Below are positions 16,034-25,265 of a stretch of DNA of 34,714 nucleotides, in pieces. The stretch spans positions 1 to 34,714 of the forward strand of contig NZ_MVDO01000018.1 in the NCBI RefSeq assembly GCF_002006755.1. The letters run 5' to 3'. Positions within the stretch are counted from its first letter, which is position 1, and every line of letters begins with the position of its first letter. The notes under the pieces were generated by a model. The model was given only the letters and a program-made list of their open reading frames with translations, had not been told where the DNA came from and ran no database searches. Origin of the DNA: Wohlfahrtiimonas larvae. Lineage in GTDB: Bacteria > Pseudomonadota > Gammaproteobacteria > Cardiobacteriales > Wohlfahrtiimonadaceae. Position numbers and translations under genes: made by a program.

Positions 16034-17209
16034 ATGGCTTCGTACGCCACTTTATTGAGAACCCCGGGCGCCAAGGGGTTTGTATTGGCAGGATTATTGG
16101 CAAGATTGCCTGTTTCGATGACAGCGATTGGCATCATTACAATGCTTTCTGAAATGAATGCGAGCTACACATTAGCAGGTGGTGTTGCAGCAGTATTCAC
16201 ATTGAGCTGCGCCATTATTGCGCCACGTATTTCACGTTTAGTGGATCGCTATGGGCAGAGCAAGGTTTTACCTTATGCAGCAATCATTGCATTATTGAGC
16301 ATATTGAGTTTACTCGCGGTAGCACATTGGCAATTGCCATCATGGTTATTGTTTGTTTTTGCCGTATTGGGCGGATTTACACCAAATATGTCTGCAATGG
16401 TGCGCGCACGTTGGACGGAAATTTATCGTGGCAAACCTGAATTACAAACGGCTTATGCATTAGAAAGTGTATTGGATGAATTGTGTTTCATAGTTGGTCC
16501 ACCATTATCAGTGGGATTATGTGTGGGATTGTTTCCGCAAGCAGGTCCATTATTAGCTATGTTATTTTTAGCTTTGGGTGTAACAGCATTTGTAGTACAG
16601 AAAAAAACTGAGCCTGCAGTGAATGATGTAGAAGTTTATAATGCTTCAGTGTTCCGTTTAACGATGGTGAAAGCACTAACATTATTGATGATTTTTTTGG
16701 GCATTATTGTAGGTACAATTGATGTGGCAAGCGTTGCATTTGCTAAGGCACAAGAAATGCCAGCAACAGCCAGCTTAGTTCTATCATTTTATGCCGTGAG
16801 TTCATGTGCTGCGGGTTTAATTTTTGGCATGATGCAATTTAAAATATCTCTCGCTAAGTGCTTAATGATGGCTTCCATTGCAACAATGTTATCGAGCATT
16901 CCTTTATTGATTGTATGGAACATTACATCATTATCCATCACTGTATTTGTGGCAGGTTTTTTCTTCTCACCAACCATGATCACAGCAATGAGTTTAATAG
17001 AAGAAAATGTACCAGATGAACAATTAACCGAAGGTTTAACTTGGTTATTATCAGGTTTAGGTATTGGTGTTGCGCTAGGTGCTGCAATGGCGGGCTTTGT
17101 GATTGATCTTTATAGTGTGAGCGCAGGCTTTGCAGTTGCTTTATTGTCTAGTATATCTGTCCTATGTACGGCGGTTTATATTTGTAGATTTCAAAACCGC
17201 CATATATAG
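16034..17209 (+). CDS. MFS transporter under TetR control
   Basis: 391 residues with about twelve hydrophobic segments. A signature A-like loop between TM2 and TM3 (PRISRLVDRYGQSKVL, about residues 64-79) is typical of the major facilitator superfamily. GAGG lies 8 bases before the ATG. The divergent TetR gene and double operator suggest an inducible drug or metabolite exporter; the substrate cannot be told from sequence. It ends 4 bases from the convergent pilin gene. No intrinsic terminator is visible between them. Confidence 0.88.
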   Translation: MASYATLLRTPGAKGFVLAGLLARLPVSMTAIGIITMLSEMNASYTLAGGVAAVFTLSCAIIAPRISRLVDRYGQSKVLPYAAIIALLSILSLLAVAHWQLPSWLLFVFAVLGGFTPNMSAMVRARWTEIYRGKPELQTAYALESVLDELCFIVGPPLSVGLCVGLFPQAGPLLAMLFLALGVTAFVVQKKTEPAVNDVEVYNASVFRLTMVKALTLLMIFLGIIVGTIDVASVAFAKAQEMPATASLVLSFYAVSSCAAGLIFGMMQFKISLAKCLMMASIATMLSSIPLLIVWNITSLSITVFVAGFFFSPTMITAMSLIEENVPDEQLTEGLTWLLSGLGIGVALGAAMAGFVIDLYSVSAGFAVALLSSISVLCTAVYICRFQNRHI

Positions 17210-17213
17210 ATAA

Positions 17214-17765
17214 CTATTTTGCACGGCATTCGGCAGGTAAATATTTATCACGAATGCTGTTTGTGCCCCACACAGTTGTTGCTATGGTTGGATATTGTCG
17301 TACCGCCTCAGCACCACATATCCATGTAATTGATCCATCACCCATAATTGGCATAATTGGAACTTCTGCGGGCATTCTAGCATTTGGTTTTTCTTGTATA
17401 TCTTCCGTTACATACAGGTATAATACGCCACCATATTTATCTGCTAAGGTTAGATCACCTCGAATGTTCTTATAGATTTGAACAAATGTTTTCGGAGAGG
17501 TTTCATAAACACCTGCTTGAATTCCTGAAGAATGTTGATAATTAACATCTACAACAGGGCCTAACTCACGAAAATTATTTGGCATACGTCCATGATTATT
17601 ATAGAAATCAATTAATGCTGATTTAAGAGGGCCAAGATTCGCAAAACCTTCAGTGACATACGTTCTTTTAACATAGTCACTATAAAAGGGCATCGCCATC
17701 ATAGTTAATATGCCAACAATAGCTACAACAATCATCAGTTCTATTAATGTAAATCCTTTTTTCAC
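17214..17765 (-). CDS. Type IV pilin-like protein (orphan)
   Basis: 183 residues with a classical class III prepilin start: [20 protein letters not shown], cleaved after Gly4 by prepilin peptidase, with Glu at +5 of the mature protein. One hydrophobic N-terminal helix is followed by a globular C-terminal domain with two cysteines (C150 and C180) spaced to form the usual C-terminal D-region disulfide. No pilus assembly genes are in the window, so it is an orphan major pilin or a DNA-uptake pilin. Upstream 17766-18047 is AT-rich spacer shared with the divergent antiporter gene. Confidence 0.9.
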   Translation of the reverse strand: MKKGFTLIELMIVVAIVGILTMMAMPFYSDYVKRTYVTEGFANLGPLKSALIDFYNNHGRMPNNFRELGPVVDVNYQHSSGIQAGVYETSPKTFVQIYKNIRGDLTLADKYGGVLYLYVTEDIQEKPNARMPAEVPIMPIMGDGSITWICGAEAVRQYPTIATTVWGTNSIRDKYLPAECRAK

Positions 17766-18007
17766 TATCTGCCCTTAATTTTTAATTGATATTTATGTTA
17801 TCTATTTAAGTATAGATATATTTTAACATTACCAATTATTTTTTCTTATGATTTAAGTTAATGTTTATGGAATTGCTAAATTCAATATTAAGAGTGAGAT
17901 CAATGTATATAGTGATCGTAATCAGATAAGTTATGGTATTGAAATCATTGTGGAGAAATTTTTTATATTTTTTAAAAAATTGTTTATGCAGTTAGCCAGC
18001 CAACGAT

Positions 18008-18013
18008 TATAAT
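18008..18013 (+). promoter_or_regulatory. Candidate -10 box for the antiporter gene
   Basis: TATAAT 35 bases before the antiporter ATG. No good -35 at 16-18 bases. Confidence 0.4.
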
Positions 18014-18047
18014 TATTTTATTTTAAAACTATAGGCAATTTATAATA

Positions 18048-19568
18048 ATGGGCAGTTTCTATTTTTTACAGATTTTTACAGTGGTTTTTCTGCTGTCTAT
18101 CGCAACTACGCTATTCAATAAAAGAATACTTGGGTTGCCTGCGGCGATTGGTGTTCCAATTGTTTCAGCAATTTTTGTATTTTTATTGCAATGGACTGTA
18201 AGTTTATTTGGGAATAATAATTATATTCAAATCAATATTGTAGAGATTGAAGCAGCGGTTCGTAGCATTGATTTCTATGACTTTTTAATCAATGGTGTGA
18301 TCTGTTTTATTTTGACATCATCAGCGCTGAAGTTTCGTTTATCAGATTTAAGAACATACTTTAAGCCAATCGCAATTTTAGCAAGTATTGCTTTGATCTT
18401 ATGTGCTTTTTTCTTCGGAGCAGCATTATATGGTTATCAAATATTGGTAGGTACACCAGTGAGCTTTTTAATTTTATTATTATTAGGTTCAGCGCTTGGT
18501 GCAACAGATCCGATTGGTATTAAAGGTGTTTTAAGTTCTGTTAAAGCGCCTCGTCATTTAATGATTAAGCTAGAAGGTGAGTCATTATTCAATGATGCAG
18601 TGTGTATTGCATTATTTATGAGTATTTTAGCGATTGTCAAAGGTGGGGATTTTACTATTGAGGGATTCTTTGCAGATTTAGCTTATGAAATTGTGGTTGC
18701 CATCATCATTGGTGTTGCTTTTGGGCTATTTGTATTGCGTTTATTAAAAGGCAAACATGAAATGGAATCATTGATTTTATCGACAGCATTTCTCGCAACA
18801 GGTTCTTATTTAGTAGCATTGTATGCACATGCATCAGGCCCGATCGCTTGTGTGGTTGGCGGTTTAATCGTGGGTAATCGTTGGCAGGATATTTTAGATG
18901 AGCAAGAAGTCAATGAGGTTAACCATTTTTGGCATACTGTTGAAGGGATTATTAACTCATTTTTATTCACATTGATCGGTATGGAATTATTTATCATTGA
19001 TTTTAATACAGATCTATTATTTGGCGGTATAGTTGCATTTATTATTCTGCATTTATCACGTTTTGCAGGCAACTTTTTAGCATTTGTGCCTTTCAGATCG
19101 GTGAGAAGAAAAAGTTATCATGGTAGTTTAGCTATTCTGTCTTGGGGTGGTGTTCGCGGTGGTATTTCATTAGCATTGATTTTGGCTGTGGCAAATATCC
19201 CACAATTATCTGAATATAGTAGTATTTTGATTGGCTATACATTCACATGTGTATTGTTATCGGGTGTTGTTTGTGGTTTAGGTCTACCAGGTGTCATGAA
19301 TGCTTATTACCATAATCCTAATGAACCAAAGACAGGTTTTGCAGGTTGGTATCAAAGAATGTGCCATAAAATGAACTATAGTGGCATGAAATATGTTGTT
19401 ACTGAAGATAACAATGGGCAAGAAGTGATTTCTATCTATAATCCTGAGTGTTTAGTGGATGAGTCAAAATTAGAAGAAGCCGAAGAAGAAAATCCAGAGT
19501 TAGCTGAAGAGATTCAAGCAGAATTGGATTCTAAAGTAAAACAATTAGAAAACTCAGAGAATTTCTAA
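18048..19568 (+). CDS. CPA1 family Na+/H+ antiporter (NhaP type)
   Basis: 506 residues with about twelve TM segments and a hydrophilic acidic tail (about 425-506, rich in Glu, probably coiled). CPA1 signatures: 'GATDPIG' with A152-T153-D154-P155, and 'EGESLFNDAV' with N182-D183, the ion-binding pair of electroneutral antiporters. It exchanges cytoplasmic Na+ (or K+) for protons. The acidic tail may sense pH or salt. The Shine-Dalgarno is weak. A strong terminator follows. Confidence 0.92.
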   Translation: MGSFYFLQIFTVVFLLSIATTLFNKRILGLPAAIGVPIVSAIFVFLLQWTVSLFGNNNYIQINIVEIEAAVRSIDFYDFLINGVICFILTSSALKFRLSDLRTYFKPIAILASIALILCAFFFGAALYGYQILVGTPVSFLILLLLGSALGATDPIGIKGVLSSVKAPRHLMIKLEGESLFNDAVCIALFMSILAIVKGGDFTIEGFFADLAYEIVVAIIIGVAFGLFVLRLLKGKHEMESLILSTAFLATGSYLVALYAHASGPIACVVGGLIVGNRWQDILDEQEVNEVNHFWHTVEGIINSFLFTLIGMELFIIDFNTDLLFGGIVAFIILHLSRFAGNFLAFVPFRSVRRKSYHGSLAILSWGGVRGGISLALILAVANIPQLSEYSSILIGYTFTCVLLSGVVCGLGLPGVMNAYYHNPNEPKTGFAGWYQRMCHKMNYSGMKYVVTEDNNGQEVISIYNPECLVDESKLEEAEEENPELAEEIQAELDSKVKQLENSENF

Positions 19569-19591
19569 ACGATTACTATACAGTTAGATTG

Positions 19592-19626
19592 AAAAACCTC
19601 AAAAGCATAAAGCTTTTGAGGTTTTT
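19592..19626. terminator. Bidirectional terminator between antiporter and TonB receptor genes
   Basis: A perfect 15-base stem, AAAAACCTCAAAAGC / GCTTTTGAGGTTTTT, with a 5-base loop and T-runs on both strands, lies between two convergent genes. Confidence 0.93.
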
Positions 19627-19632
19627 ATATTG

Positions 19633-21828
19633 CTAGAATATATATTTAGCAGTGACCCAATAACGGCGACCTTCTTCATTTCGACGATAACGATTTGCAA
19701 AATCTGTTGCTGTTTTATTCGTTAAGGATGGCTGCATATCCATAAAATTCTTATTAAATACATTATAAATACCTGCACTGAAACTTAGATTATCATTCAT
19801 AGTGTATTTAGCTCCAAGATTCATTAAAGCATATGATCTGTAATAAACCTTTTCTTTATTCCAATTTAAGTTATTAAATTGTTTGCCTCTGTATTCAGTT
19901 TCAGCCCAAGTATTCCATGAGTCTTGTATTTGCCAATCTACTTTGACATTTGCCATATGTCTAGGTGTTTCGCTGAATGGGCGTTTGACATCGTCTTTTG
20001 TGAATGAGCTTTCAGTATATGTGTAGTTGAATTTTAAGCCTATTTGATCAGTGAGTTGATAACGGACACCTAGTTCAAGGCCATATAATTTTGCATTATC
20101 TGCATTATAATATTTTGCAAGTTGGCCACCGCTATCAGGCCAAAAAGTACCATTTACTTCACAGATAGGGGTTACACAGTTTTCAACTGAGGATTGAATT
20201 TTATCTTTAAATTTTGTATAGAATATAGTTGTATTTGCAGAAAAATTAGTATTATTAAAATAAAGTCCCAATTCTCCTGACGTTGCAGTTTCTGGATCTA
20301 AATCTGCATTCCCGACAATGGGTAATCTACCTTGGCGGCCAACACCAACAACATCATTTTGCATCAAGTGAACATCAGGAGTTTTAAATGCACGACTCAC
20401 CCCTCCCTTGACCTGCCATGAATCATCAATGTTCCAAGTTAAATATAATCTTGGACTAAAATTGCTACCAAAATCTTGGTTTTTATCAAAACGTAGACCA
20501 AAGGTTGCAATAAAATTTTCTAGAATAGACCACTCATCTTCTGCGAATAATGCCCATTGCCACTGTTTTTTATTTACAGGGGATGTGGCTAATGTATCGT
20601 TTAATTCTTGTTGTCTATATTGCATACCTACGCTGATAAAATGATCATTCAGTGCAAACATCCATTTATTATCCAAGATAATATTGGTGTATTTAATGTC
20701 ACGATTTGTGCTATCTACTAGTTTTGGTGGTCTTGATACAGGATTTAATCTACCAATTGTTTTGGTTTGATCCCACAATAATGATGTATCAATCGTTACA
20801 GAGTCATAGCGACCTTGATGAGAAAGGGATGCTCTGTCACGGGTAAATTTTAATTTATCAGAATAACCACCACCAGCAAGGCCAGGACGAACATTTGTAT
20901 TAAGAGTGCCTAGTTGTTCATTGGAATTATCATAACGTTGAATACCGCGATCATAATTGAAAATGATGTCATTTTCACTATTTGGGGTAAAAGATAATTT
21001 ACCACTCATATTGTAATTATTTTTTTTGCCCATACCTGAAAAATAGCTGTATCTACCCGTATGAATGCCAGATGATCGTTCAGATTGATTTTTTGCATAA
21101 GTACCTTTAGCATTGGATGAGTGGTCATATCCACCCATCAGCGCTATACCTAATGTATCTTGAATTAAAGGGCCTGAAATGTATAAGCTTGTATTTAAAT
21201 GCTTGCTAAATTTACTGTTTCCGGGCTGGATAAATCCAACATTCATTTCGCCACTCCATTGATTAGGGACTTTTTTAGTAATAATGTTTACAACACCGCC
21301 AATAGCATCCGAGCCATATAATGTTGACATTGGTCCGCGCACAACTTCGATCTGTTCAATAGCAGACATAGGTGGAATAAAATTAGTATCAATATCACCA
21401 AAGCCATTAGGCCTGGCACCTGAAGAGTTTTGACTTAAGCGTTTACCATCAATTAAAATTAATGTGTAATCACTTGGCATACCGCGGATGCTGACGTTAT
21501 ATCCGCCTGATTTTCCACCGCGCTCAACATTCACCCCTTCAATATTTTTTAATGCCAATCCCAATCCGGAAATAGGCTTATCTGTTAATTCTTGACCAGA
21601 AATTACGGAAATGCTGGCAGGCGCATCTTTGACTGCTTGACTAAAACCTGAGGCGGTGACTACAACTTTAGATAAATCTATCGCTGTTTTTTCTGTTTCA
21701 ATATGATTATCCAATTCTGCTGATTCTTCTGCATAAGTGTATGAAAATATGCCCATAATTAATATGGATAATATGCTTTTATGTAGTGTAATATTTTGAT
21801 TATTTCTGTTCTTGCAGAATTTCATCAT
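19633..21828 (-). CDS. TonB-dependent outer-membrane receptor (siderophore-receptor-like)
   Basis: 731 residues. A signal peptide is predicted with cleavage after A33 (YTYA|EES). A TonB box-like 'KVVVTASG' (about 54-61), a plug domain (about 65-180, with 'SIRGMPSDYTLILIDGKRL' and 'VEVVRGPMSTLYGSDAIGGVVNIIT'-type motifs) and a beta-barrel ending in 'TAKYIF' with the terminal Phe needed for BAM insertion follow. It resembles CirA/FepA-type ferric siderophore receptors. Upstream lie a TTGACA-17-AATAAT promoter and Fur-like sites, consistent with iron repression. No transport operon is adjacent. The ligand cannot be assigned. Confidence 0.9.
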   Translation of the reverse strand: MMKFCKNRNNQNITLHKSILSILIMGIFSYTYAEESAELDNHIETEKTAIDLSKVVVTASGFSQAVKDAPASISVISGQELTDKPISGLGLALKNIEGVNVERGGKSGGYNVSIRGMPSDYTLILIDGKRLSQNSSGARPNGFGDIDTNFIPPMSAIEQIEVVRGPMSTLYGSDAIGGVVNIITKKVPNQWSGEMNVGFIQPGNSKFSKHLNTSLYISGPLIQDTLGIALMGGYDHSSNAKGTYAKNQSERSSGIHTGRYSYFSGMGKKNNYNMSGKLSFTPNSENDIIFNYDRGIQRYDNSNEQLGTLNTNVRPGLAGGGYSDKLKFTRDRASLSHQGRYDSVTIDTSLLWDQTKTIGRLNPVSRPPKLVDSTNRDIKYTNIILDNKWMFALNDHFISVGMQYRQQELNDTLATSPVNKKQWQWALFAEDEWSILENFIATFGLRFDKNQDFGSNFSPRLYLTWNIDDSWQVKGGVSRAFKTPDVHLMQNDVVGVGRQGRLPIVGNADLDPETATSGELGLYFNNTNFSANTTIFYTKFKDKIQSSVENCVTPICEVNGTFWPDSGGQLAKYYNADNAKLYGLELGVRYQLTDQIGLKFNYTYTESSFTKDDVKRPFSETPRHMANVKVDWQIQDSWNTWAETEYRGKQFNNLNWNKEKVYYRSYALMNLGAKYTMNDNLSFSAGIYNVFNKNFMDMQPSLTNKTATDFANRYRRNEEGRRYWVTAKYIF

Positions 21829-21900
21829 AGTTATTTTTTTCCTTATTATTTTTAAAATTTAACCTTAAAGAAAATTTATCATTCATTTTCTTAGGTGTAG

Positions 21901-21930
21901 AATTATTATCATTTGTAATTGATATGTCAA
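21901..21930 (-). promoter_or_regulatory. Receptor promoter with overlapping Fur-like box
   Basis: On the minus strand TTGACA (21930-21925), a 17-base spacer and AATAAT (21907-21902). The stretch 21901-21919 (minus: ATTACAAATGATAATAATT) contains an exact GATAAT hexamer within a partial Fur box covering the -10. A second weaker match (ATTCTCATT core) lies at 21941-21959. Confidence 0.6.
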
Positions 21931-22114
21931 TACAAATAGAAGTTATTCTCATTTAATAATATTAATTTATAATATCTCAATAAAATTTTTGATTTTTTAA
22001 AAAATATTTTATTTTCAATTGCTTATAATGTTATTGGAATTTTAACTTATGTTGATATTGATTAAAATTATGAATGCTTACGTGTACACAAGGGAAAAAT
22101 TGCTATCTAATAAA

Positions 22115-22147
22115 AAAGCTGAATCTGATAATTTCAGATTCAGCTTT
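22115..22147 (-). terminator. Intrinsic terminator of hslVU
   Basis: A perfect 14-base stem (AAAGCTGAATCTGA / TCAGATTCAGCTTT) with a 5-base loop; on the minus strand it continues into TTTTTT. It lies about 95 bases after the hslU stop. Confidence 0.85.
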
Positions 22148-22187
22148 GCGTTTATGTATAGTGGGATCGGTTTAAAATTATTGATCT

Positions 22188-22214
22188 AATATCTCGTCCT
22201 GCGGGCGAGATATT
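22188..22214. repeat. Intergenic palindrome AATATCTCG...CGAGATATT
   Basis: AATATCTCGTCC pairs with GGGCGAGATATT (one T-G) around TGC. It has no clear T-run. It resembles in form the palindromes at 27970-27989 and 28015-28051, all in short gaps after genes. Confidence 0.6.
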
Positions 22215-22243
22215 AATTTCTAATTTGAATATAAAGCAGGGAA

Positions 22244-23587
22244 TTAGAGAATAAATCTGCTTAAATCTTCATTGTCAGACAATTCGCCCAATGAGTTTTT
22301 AACCATTTCTTCGTCAATTGTTACATTTTCACCGCTCTTATCAGATGCTGTGAAAGAGATTTCCTCTAATAAATGCTCTAAGATTGTGTGTAAACGGCGA
22401 GCACCGATATTTTCAGTTTTCTCATTCACGTTGTAAGCAATTTTTGCAATTTCAGCAATTGCACCATCTGTGAATTCTAAGTTAACGTCTTCAGTTTGTA
22501 GCAATGCTTTGTATTGCTTGATCAAAGCAGAAGATGGCTCTTTCAAAATGCGCTCGAAATCATTTGCTGTTAACGCATTTAATTCCACACGAATTGGTAA
22601 ACGACCTTGTAATTCAGGAATCAAATCAGAAGGGCGAGCCAAGTGGAAAGCACCTGATGCGATGAATAAAATATGATCTGTTTTTACAGGACCATATTTA
22701 GTTGAAATCGTGCTGCCTTCAATGATCGGCAATAAATCGCGCTGAACACCTTCGCGTGAAACATCAGTACCTGAGCTTTCGCCGCGGCGGCAAACTTTAT
22801 CGATTTCATCAATGAATACGATACCAGTGTTTTCAGCAGCCTCAATCGCAGCTTTTTTCACTTCTTCTTCATTCACTAAACGGCGTGCTTCTTCATCTTG
22901 AACCAATTTCAAAGCATCTTTGATTTTCAATTTTTGCTTATGTTTTGGTTCATTACCTGTTTGGCTAAATAGCGATTGCAATTGTTCAGCCATTTCTTCC
23001 ATGCCAGGCGGTGTCATGATGTTCATGCTTGATGCATGTTTTTGCGTCAATTCAATTTCGATCTCTTTATCATCGAGCTCGCCACGAACTAATTTTTCAC
23101 GGAATTTTTGGCGTGTAGTTGAGTTGTCTGTGCTTGGTGCATCAGGTTCATTATCAAAGCCAACTGATTTAGGGCGTGGAATCAATACATCTAAAATGCG
23201 GTTGATTGCAGCTTCCTCAGCTTTAGGATGAGATAACTTGATGGCTTCTTCACGTGCTTTTTTAATGGCAGCTTCTACCAAGTCACGAATGATTGAATCC
23301 ACTTCTCGGCCAACATAACCCACTTCTGTGAACTTTGTTGCTTCTACTTTAATAAATGGAGCGTTGGCTAAGCTTGCTAAACGGCGTGCGATTTCTGTTT
23401 TACCAACACCTGTTGGTCCAATCATTAAAATATTTTTAGGTGTGATTTCTTTGCGTAAATCACCTGTCACTTGCTGACGTCTCCAACGATTACGCAAAGC
23501 AATCGCTACAGCGCGTTTTGCATCATTTTGTCCAACAATATAGCGATCCAATTCTTGGACAATTTCTCTAGGTGTCATTTCACTCAT
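22244..23587 (-). CDS. hslU: ATP-dependent protease ATPase subunit HslU
   Basis: 447 residues. A AAA+ unfoldase that feeds proteins to HslV. Walker A is GPTGVGKT (57-64), Walker B 'VFIDEIDKV' lies in the middle, a sensor/arginine-rich '[13 protein letters not shown]' sits near the C-terminus, and the chain ends in 'LSRFIL', the tail that docks into and activates HslV. The I-domain lies between the Walker motifs (about 110-240). AGGA lies 8 bases before the ATG. It starts 9 bases after hslV, so they form one operon. Confidence 0.98.
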   Translation of the reverse strand: MSEMTPREIVQELDRYIVGQNDAKRAVAIALRNRWRRQQVTGDLRKEITPKNILMIGPTGVGKTEIARRLASLANAPFIKVEATKFTEVGYVGREVDSIIRDLVEAAIKKAREEAIKLSHPKAEEAAINRILDVLIPRPKSVGFDNEPDAPSTDNSTTRQKFREKLVRGELDDKEIEIELTQKHASSMNIMTPPGMEEMAEQLQSLFSQTGNEPKHKQKLKIKDALKLVQDEEARRLVNEEEVKKAAIEAAENTGIVFIDEIDKVCRRGESSGTDVSREGVQRDLLPIIEGSTISTKYGPVKTDHILFIASGAFHLARPSDLIPELQGRLPIRVELNALTANDFERILKEPSSALIKQYKALLQTEDVNLEFTDGAIAEIAKIAYNVNEKTENIGARRLHTILEHLLEEISFTASDKSGENVTIDEEMVKNSLGELSDNEDLSRFIL

Positions 23588-23596
23588 GATAAATTC

Positions 23597-24136
23597 CTAA
23601 AACGTTAATTTTTCAATCGTTTGATTGTGATTTGTGTAAATACAGATATCTGCTGCGATGTCTAAGCTTTTGCGCACAATAGATTCTGCATCTAATTCAG
23701 TATTATCTAACAAGGCAAGGGCAGCACTCTGTGCAAATGCACCACCAGAACCGATGGTTGCCATGTCATGTTCAGGCTCGATCACATCACCATTACCTGA
23801 AATTACAAGAATAGCCGTGGGGTCAGCAACAATTAATAATGCTTCTAAACGGCGCAATTGACGATCAGTCCGCCAATCTTTTGCCAATTCAACAGCAGCG
23901 CGTGTTAATTGGCCGTTGTGCTGTTCTAATTTAGCCTCGAAACGTTCAAACAGTGTGAATGCATCTGCTGTACCGCCTGCAAAGCCAGCGATGACTTTGC
24001 CATTGTATAAACGGCGAACTTTACGGGCATTGCCTTTCATTACAGTATTGCCTAAAGAGACTTGTCCATCGCCGCCGATGACAACTTCATTGCCACGTCT
24101 AACAGCACAGATCGTGGTGCCACGATATTGTTCCAT
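23597..24136 (-). CDS. hslV: ATP-dependent protease peptidase subunit HslV
   Basis: 179 residues, an N-terminal-nucleophile threonine peptidase. The catalytic threonine is T7 in '[14 protein letters not shown]', so a six-residue propeptide must be removed, unlike E. coli, where only Met precedes it. Conserved '[25 protein letters not shown]' and '[18 protein letters not shown]' regions follow. AAGGAG is correctly spaced before the ATG. The operon is driven by a sigma32-like promoter. Confidence 0.98.
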   Translation of the reverse strand: MEQYRGTTICAVRRGNEVVIGGDGQVSLGNTVMKGNARKVRRLYNGKVIAGFAGGTADAFTLFERFEAKLEQHNGQLTRAAVELAKDWRTDRQLRRLEALLIVADPTAILVISGNGDVIEPEHDMATIGSGGAFAQSAALALLDNTELDAESIVRKSLDIAADICIYTNHNQTIEKLTF

Positions 24137-24174
24137 TTGAACTCCTTGTTCATTGTTTCAGTTACGTCCTTTTA

Positions 24175-24202
24175 AAATGCGGATGAATTTTATGATTTCA
24201 AG
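24175..24202 (-). promoter_or_regulatory. Sigma32 heat-shock promoter of hslVU
   Basis: On the minus strand CTTGAAA (24202-24196), a 13-base spacer and CCGCATTT (24182-24175), against the RpoH consensus CTTGAAA-N(13-17)-CCCCATnT; only one base differs in the -10. The expected transcript starts about 32 bases before the hslV ATG. Confidence 0.85.
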
Positions 24203-24228
24203 GTATTCAATCGTAGTATGGTAATTTT

Positions 24229-24924
24229 CTACTCAGATATATTGCGTTGATGGTTAAGGTTTTGTACTAAGCTTGTGATATAAACGGTGAAAATAGGGAA
24301 GATGGTAATCCCTGTAATGGCTAGTATTACTGTACTAATTTTCCCAGCAGTTGTGATGGGGATGATATTTGAGCCTAATGTTGTGGCTGTCATGGAAGCC
24401 CACCAAAGAACATCGCCATAAGTTTTAACATCAGGATTGATGCCATTTTCAAAGATGAAAAAGATCAAAGTTTGTAAGTAGGCAATGGAGAAAAATAGTG
24501 CAATATAAGAGACAAATAACCCTGTGATTTTGTTGTTAATCAATAGCTTTGCTAATAGGAATAAACCGATTGTACCTCGTAAAATTGGTAAGAATTTCAA
24601 TAGATAAAAGCTTTGATGAGAGATATTAATATTATAATATTCAAAAATATTGATGTAGGGAATAGATATTAAGATCAAAATGCCATAGCGCTTCAAATAG
24701 CTATATTTATGATCTGATAATAAGAAGAGTAAAAAGAAATCAAATAAGAAATAAATACAAATCCAAAATTGTAATTGGTTTTGGCGAATTAAAGGATTTT
24801 GATTGATGTTTGGAATATCGAATAGCGTTATATCCATTACTAAAACTAGTGATGCAACAATGGTGGATGCATAAATAAATTTCAGCAATGATTTTTTAAA
24901 GTTGGGATTTAATTGAAAGCTCAT
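24229..24924 (-). CDS. Potassium-channel-like membrane protein with degenerate filter
   Basis: 231 residues with about six hydrophobic segments. The last two flank a pore-helix-like 'DVLWWASMTATTLGSNIIPITTAGK'. Where K+ channels have T-V-G-Y-G this protein has T182-L183-G184-S185-N186. The fold and the 'WWA..T.TT.G' pore helix fit the voltage-gated/two-TM channel superfamily without a charged S4. The altered filter suggests a non-selective or non-potassium pore, or a channel-derived sensor. No regulatory C-terminal domain. It lies 92 bases from hslV, same strand, with hslV's heat-shock promoter between them. The Shine-Dalgarno is weak. AT-rich. Confidence 0.75.
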   Translation of the reverse strand: MSFQLNPNFKKSLLKFIYASTIVASLVLVMDITLFDIPNINQNPLIRQNQLQFWICIYFLFDFFLLFLLSDHKYSYLKRYGILILISIPYINIFEYYNINISHQSFYLLKFLPILRGTIGLFLLAKLLINNKITGLFVSYIALFFSIAYLQTLIFFIFENGINPDVKTYGDVLWWASMTATTLGSNIIPITTAGKISTVILAITGITIFPIFTVYITSLVQNLNHQRNISE

Positions 24925-25025
24925 AATTTATTGAATCTTATTGTTTGGGTCAATCATGTGGTATTCCTAAGTTTTGCTGGTACTTTATATAATACAAAGA
25001 ATCAATATTATTTGGGTAAAATACT

Positions 25026-25171
25026 ATGAGTTTTATAACAGATCCATTAAACGCACATTAATTCCCAGAAAACTATATGAATGAATGCTTCGATGAAGTT
25101 GATTGGCAGTGATTCAAGGGCATCTTGAATATTATGATATCGAAGATATCTTGACTCAGCACAGATCATAA
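25026..25171 (+). pseudogene. Remnant of a small gene
   Basis: From ATG 25026 one frame reads MSFITDPLNAH-stop-FPENYMNECFDEVDWQ-stop. A shifted frame then continues as GHLEYYDIEDILTQHRS to TAA 25169-25171. The acidic, protein-like composition across the breaks and a strong terminator 24 bases later suggest a former gene of about 47 codons with a nonsense codon and a frameshift. The family was not recognised. The rest of 24925-25265 shows nothing else. Confidence 0.35.
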
Positions 25172-25194
25172 AGTGATCAAATGAAGGATAATGG

Positions 25195-25231
25195 CGTATT
25201 CTAATAAATAATAGATTAGAATACGTTTTTT
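25195..25231 (+). terminator. Intrinsic terminator after the gene remnant
   Basis: A perfect 11-base stem CGTATTCTAAT / ATTAGAATACG with a 9-base loop and TTTTTT, placed before the Na/Pi cotransporter. Confidence 0.85.
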
Positions 25232-25265
25232 ATTTCATCTTTTGTACTCATTCTTGGGGTCTTAC

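Larger units (their letters stand above)
21829..22243. other. 415-base spacer between receptor and hslU
   Basis: Very AT-rich. It holds the receptor promoter with Fur-like sites (about 21901-21959), the hslVU terminator (22115-22147) and a long palindrome (22188-22214). A 39-codon frame at about 22070 runs through the terminator and is not believed. Confidence 0.6.

Noticed and set aside
17170-17201. GGCGGTTT / AAACCGCC inverted repeat at the end of the MFS gene
   Set aside because: The loop is 16 bases, it lies inside coding sequence and neither side has a T-run, so it is not a credible terminator.
22070-22189. 39-codon plus-strand ORF in the receptor-hslU spacer
   Set aside because: It runs straight through the hslVU terminator hairpin, lacks a Shine-Dalgarno and has no protein-like features.
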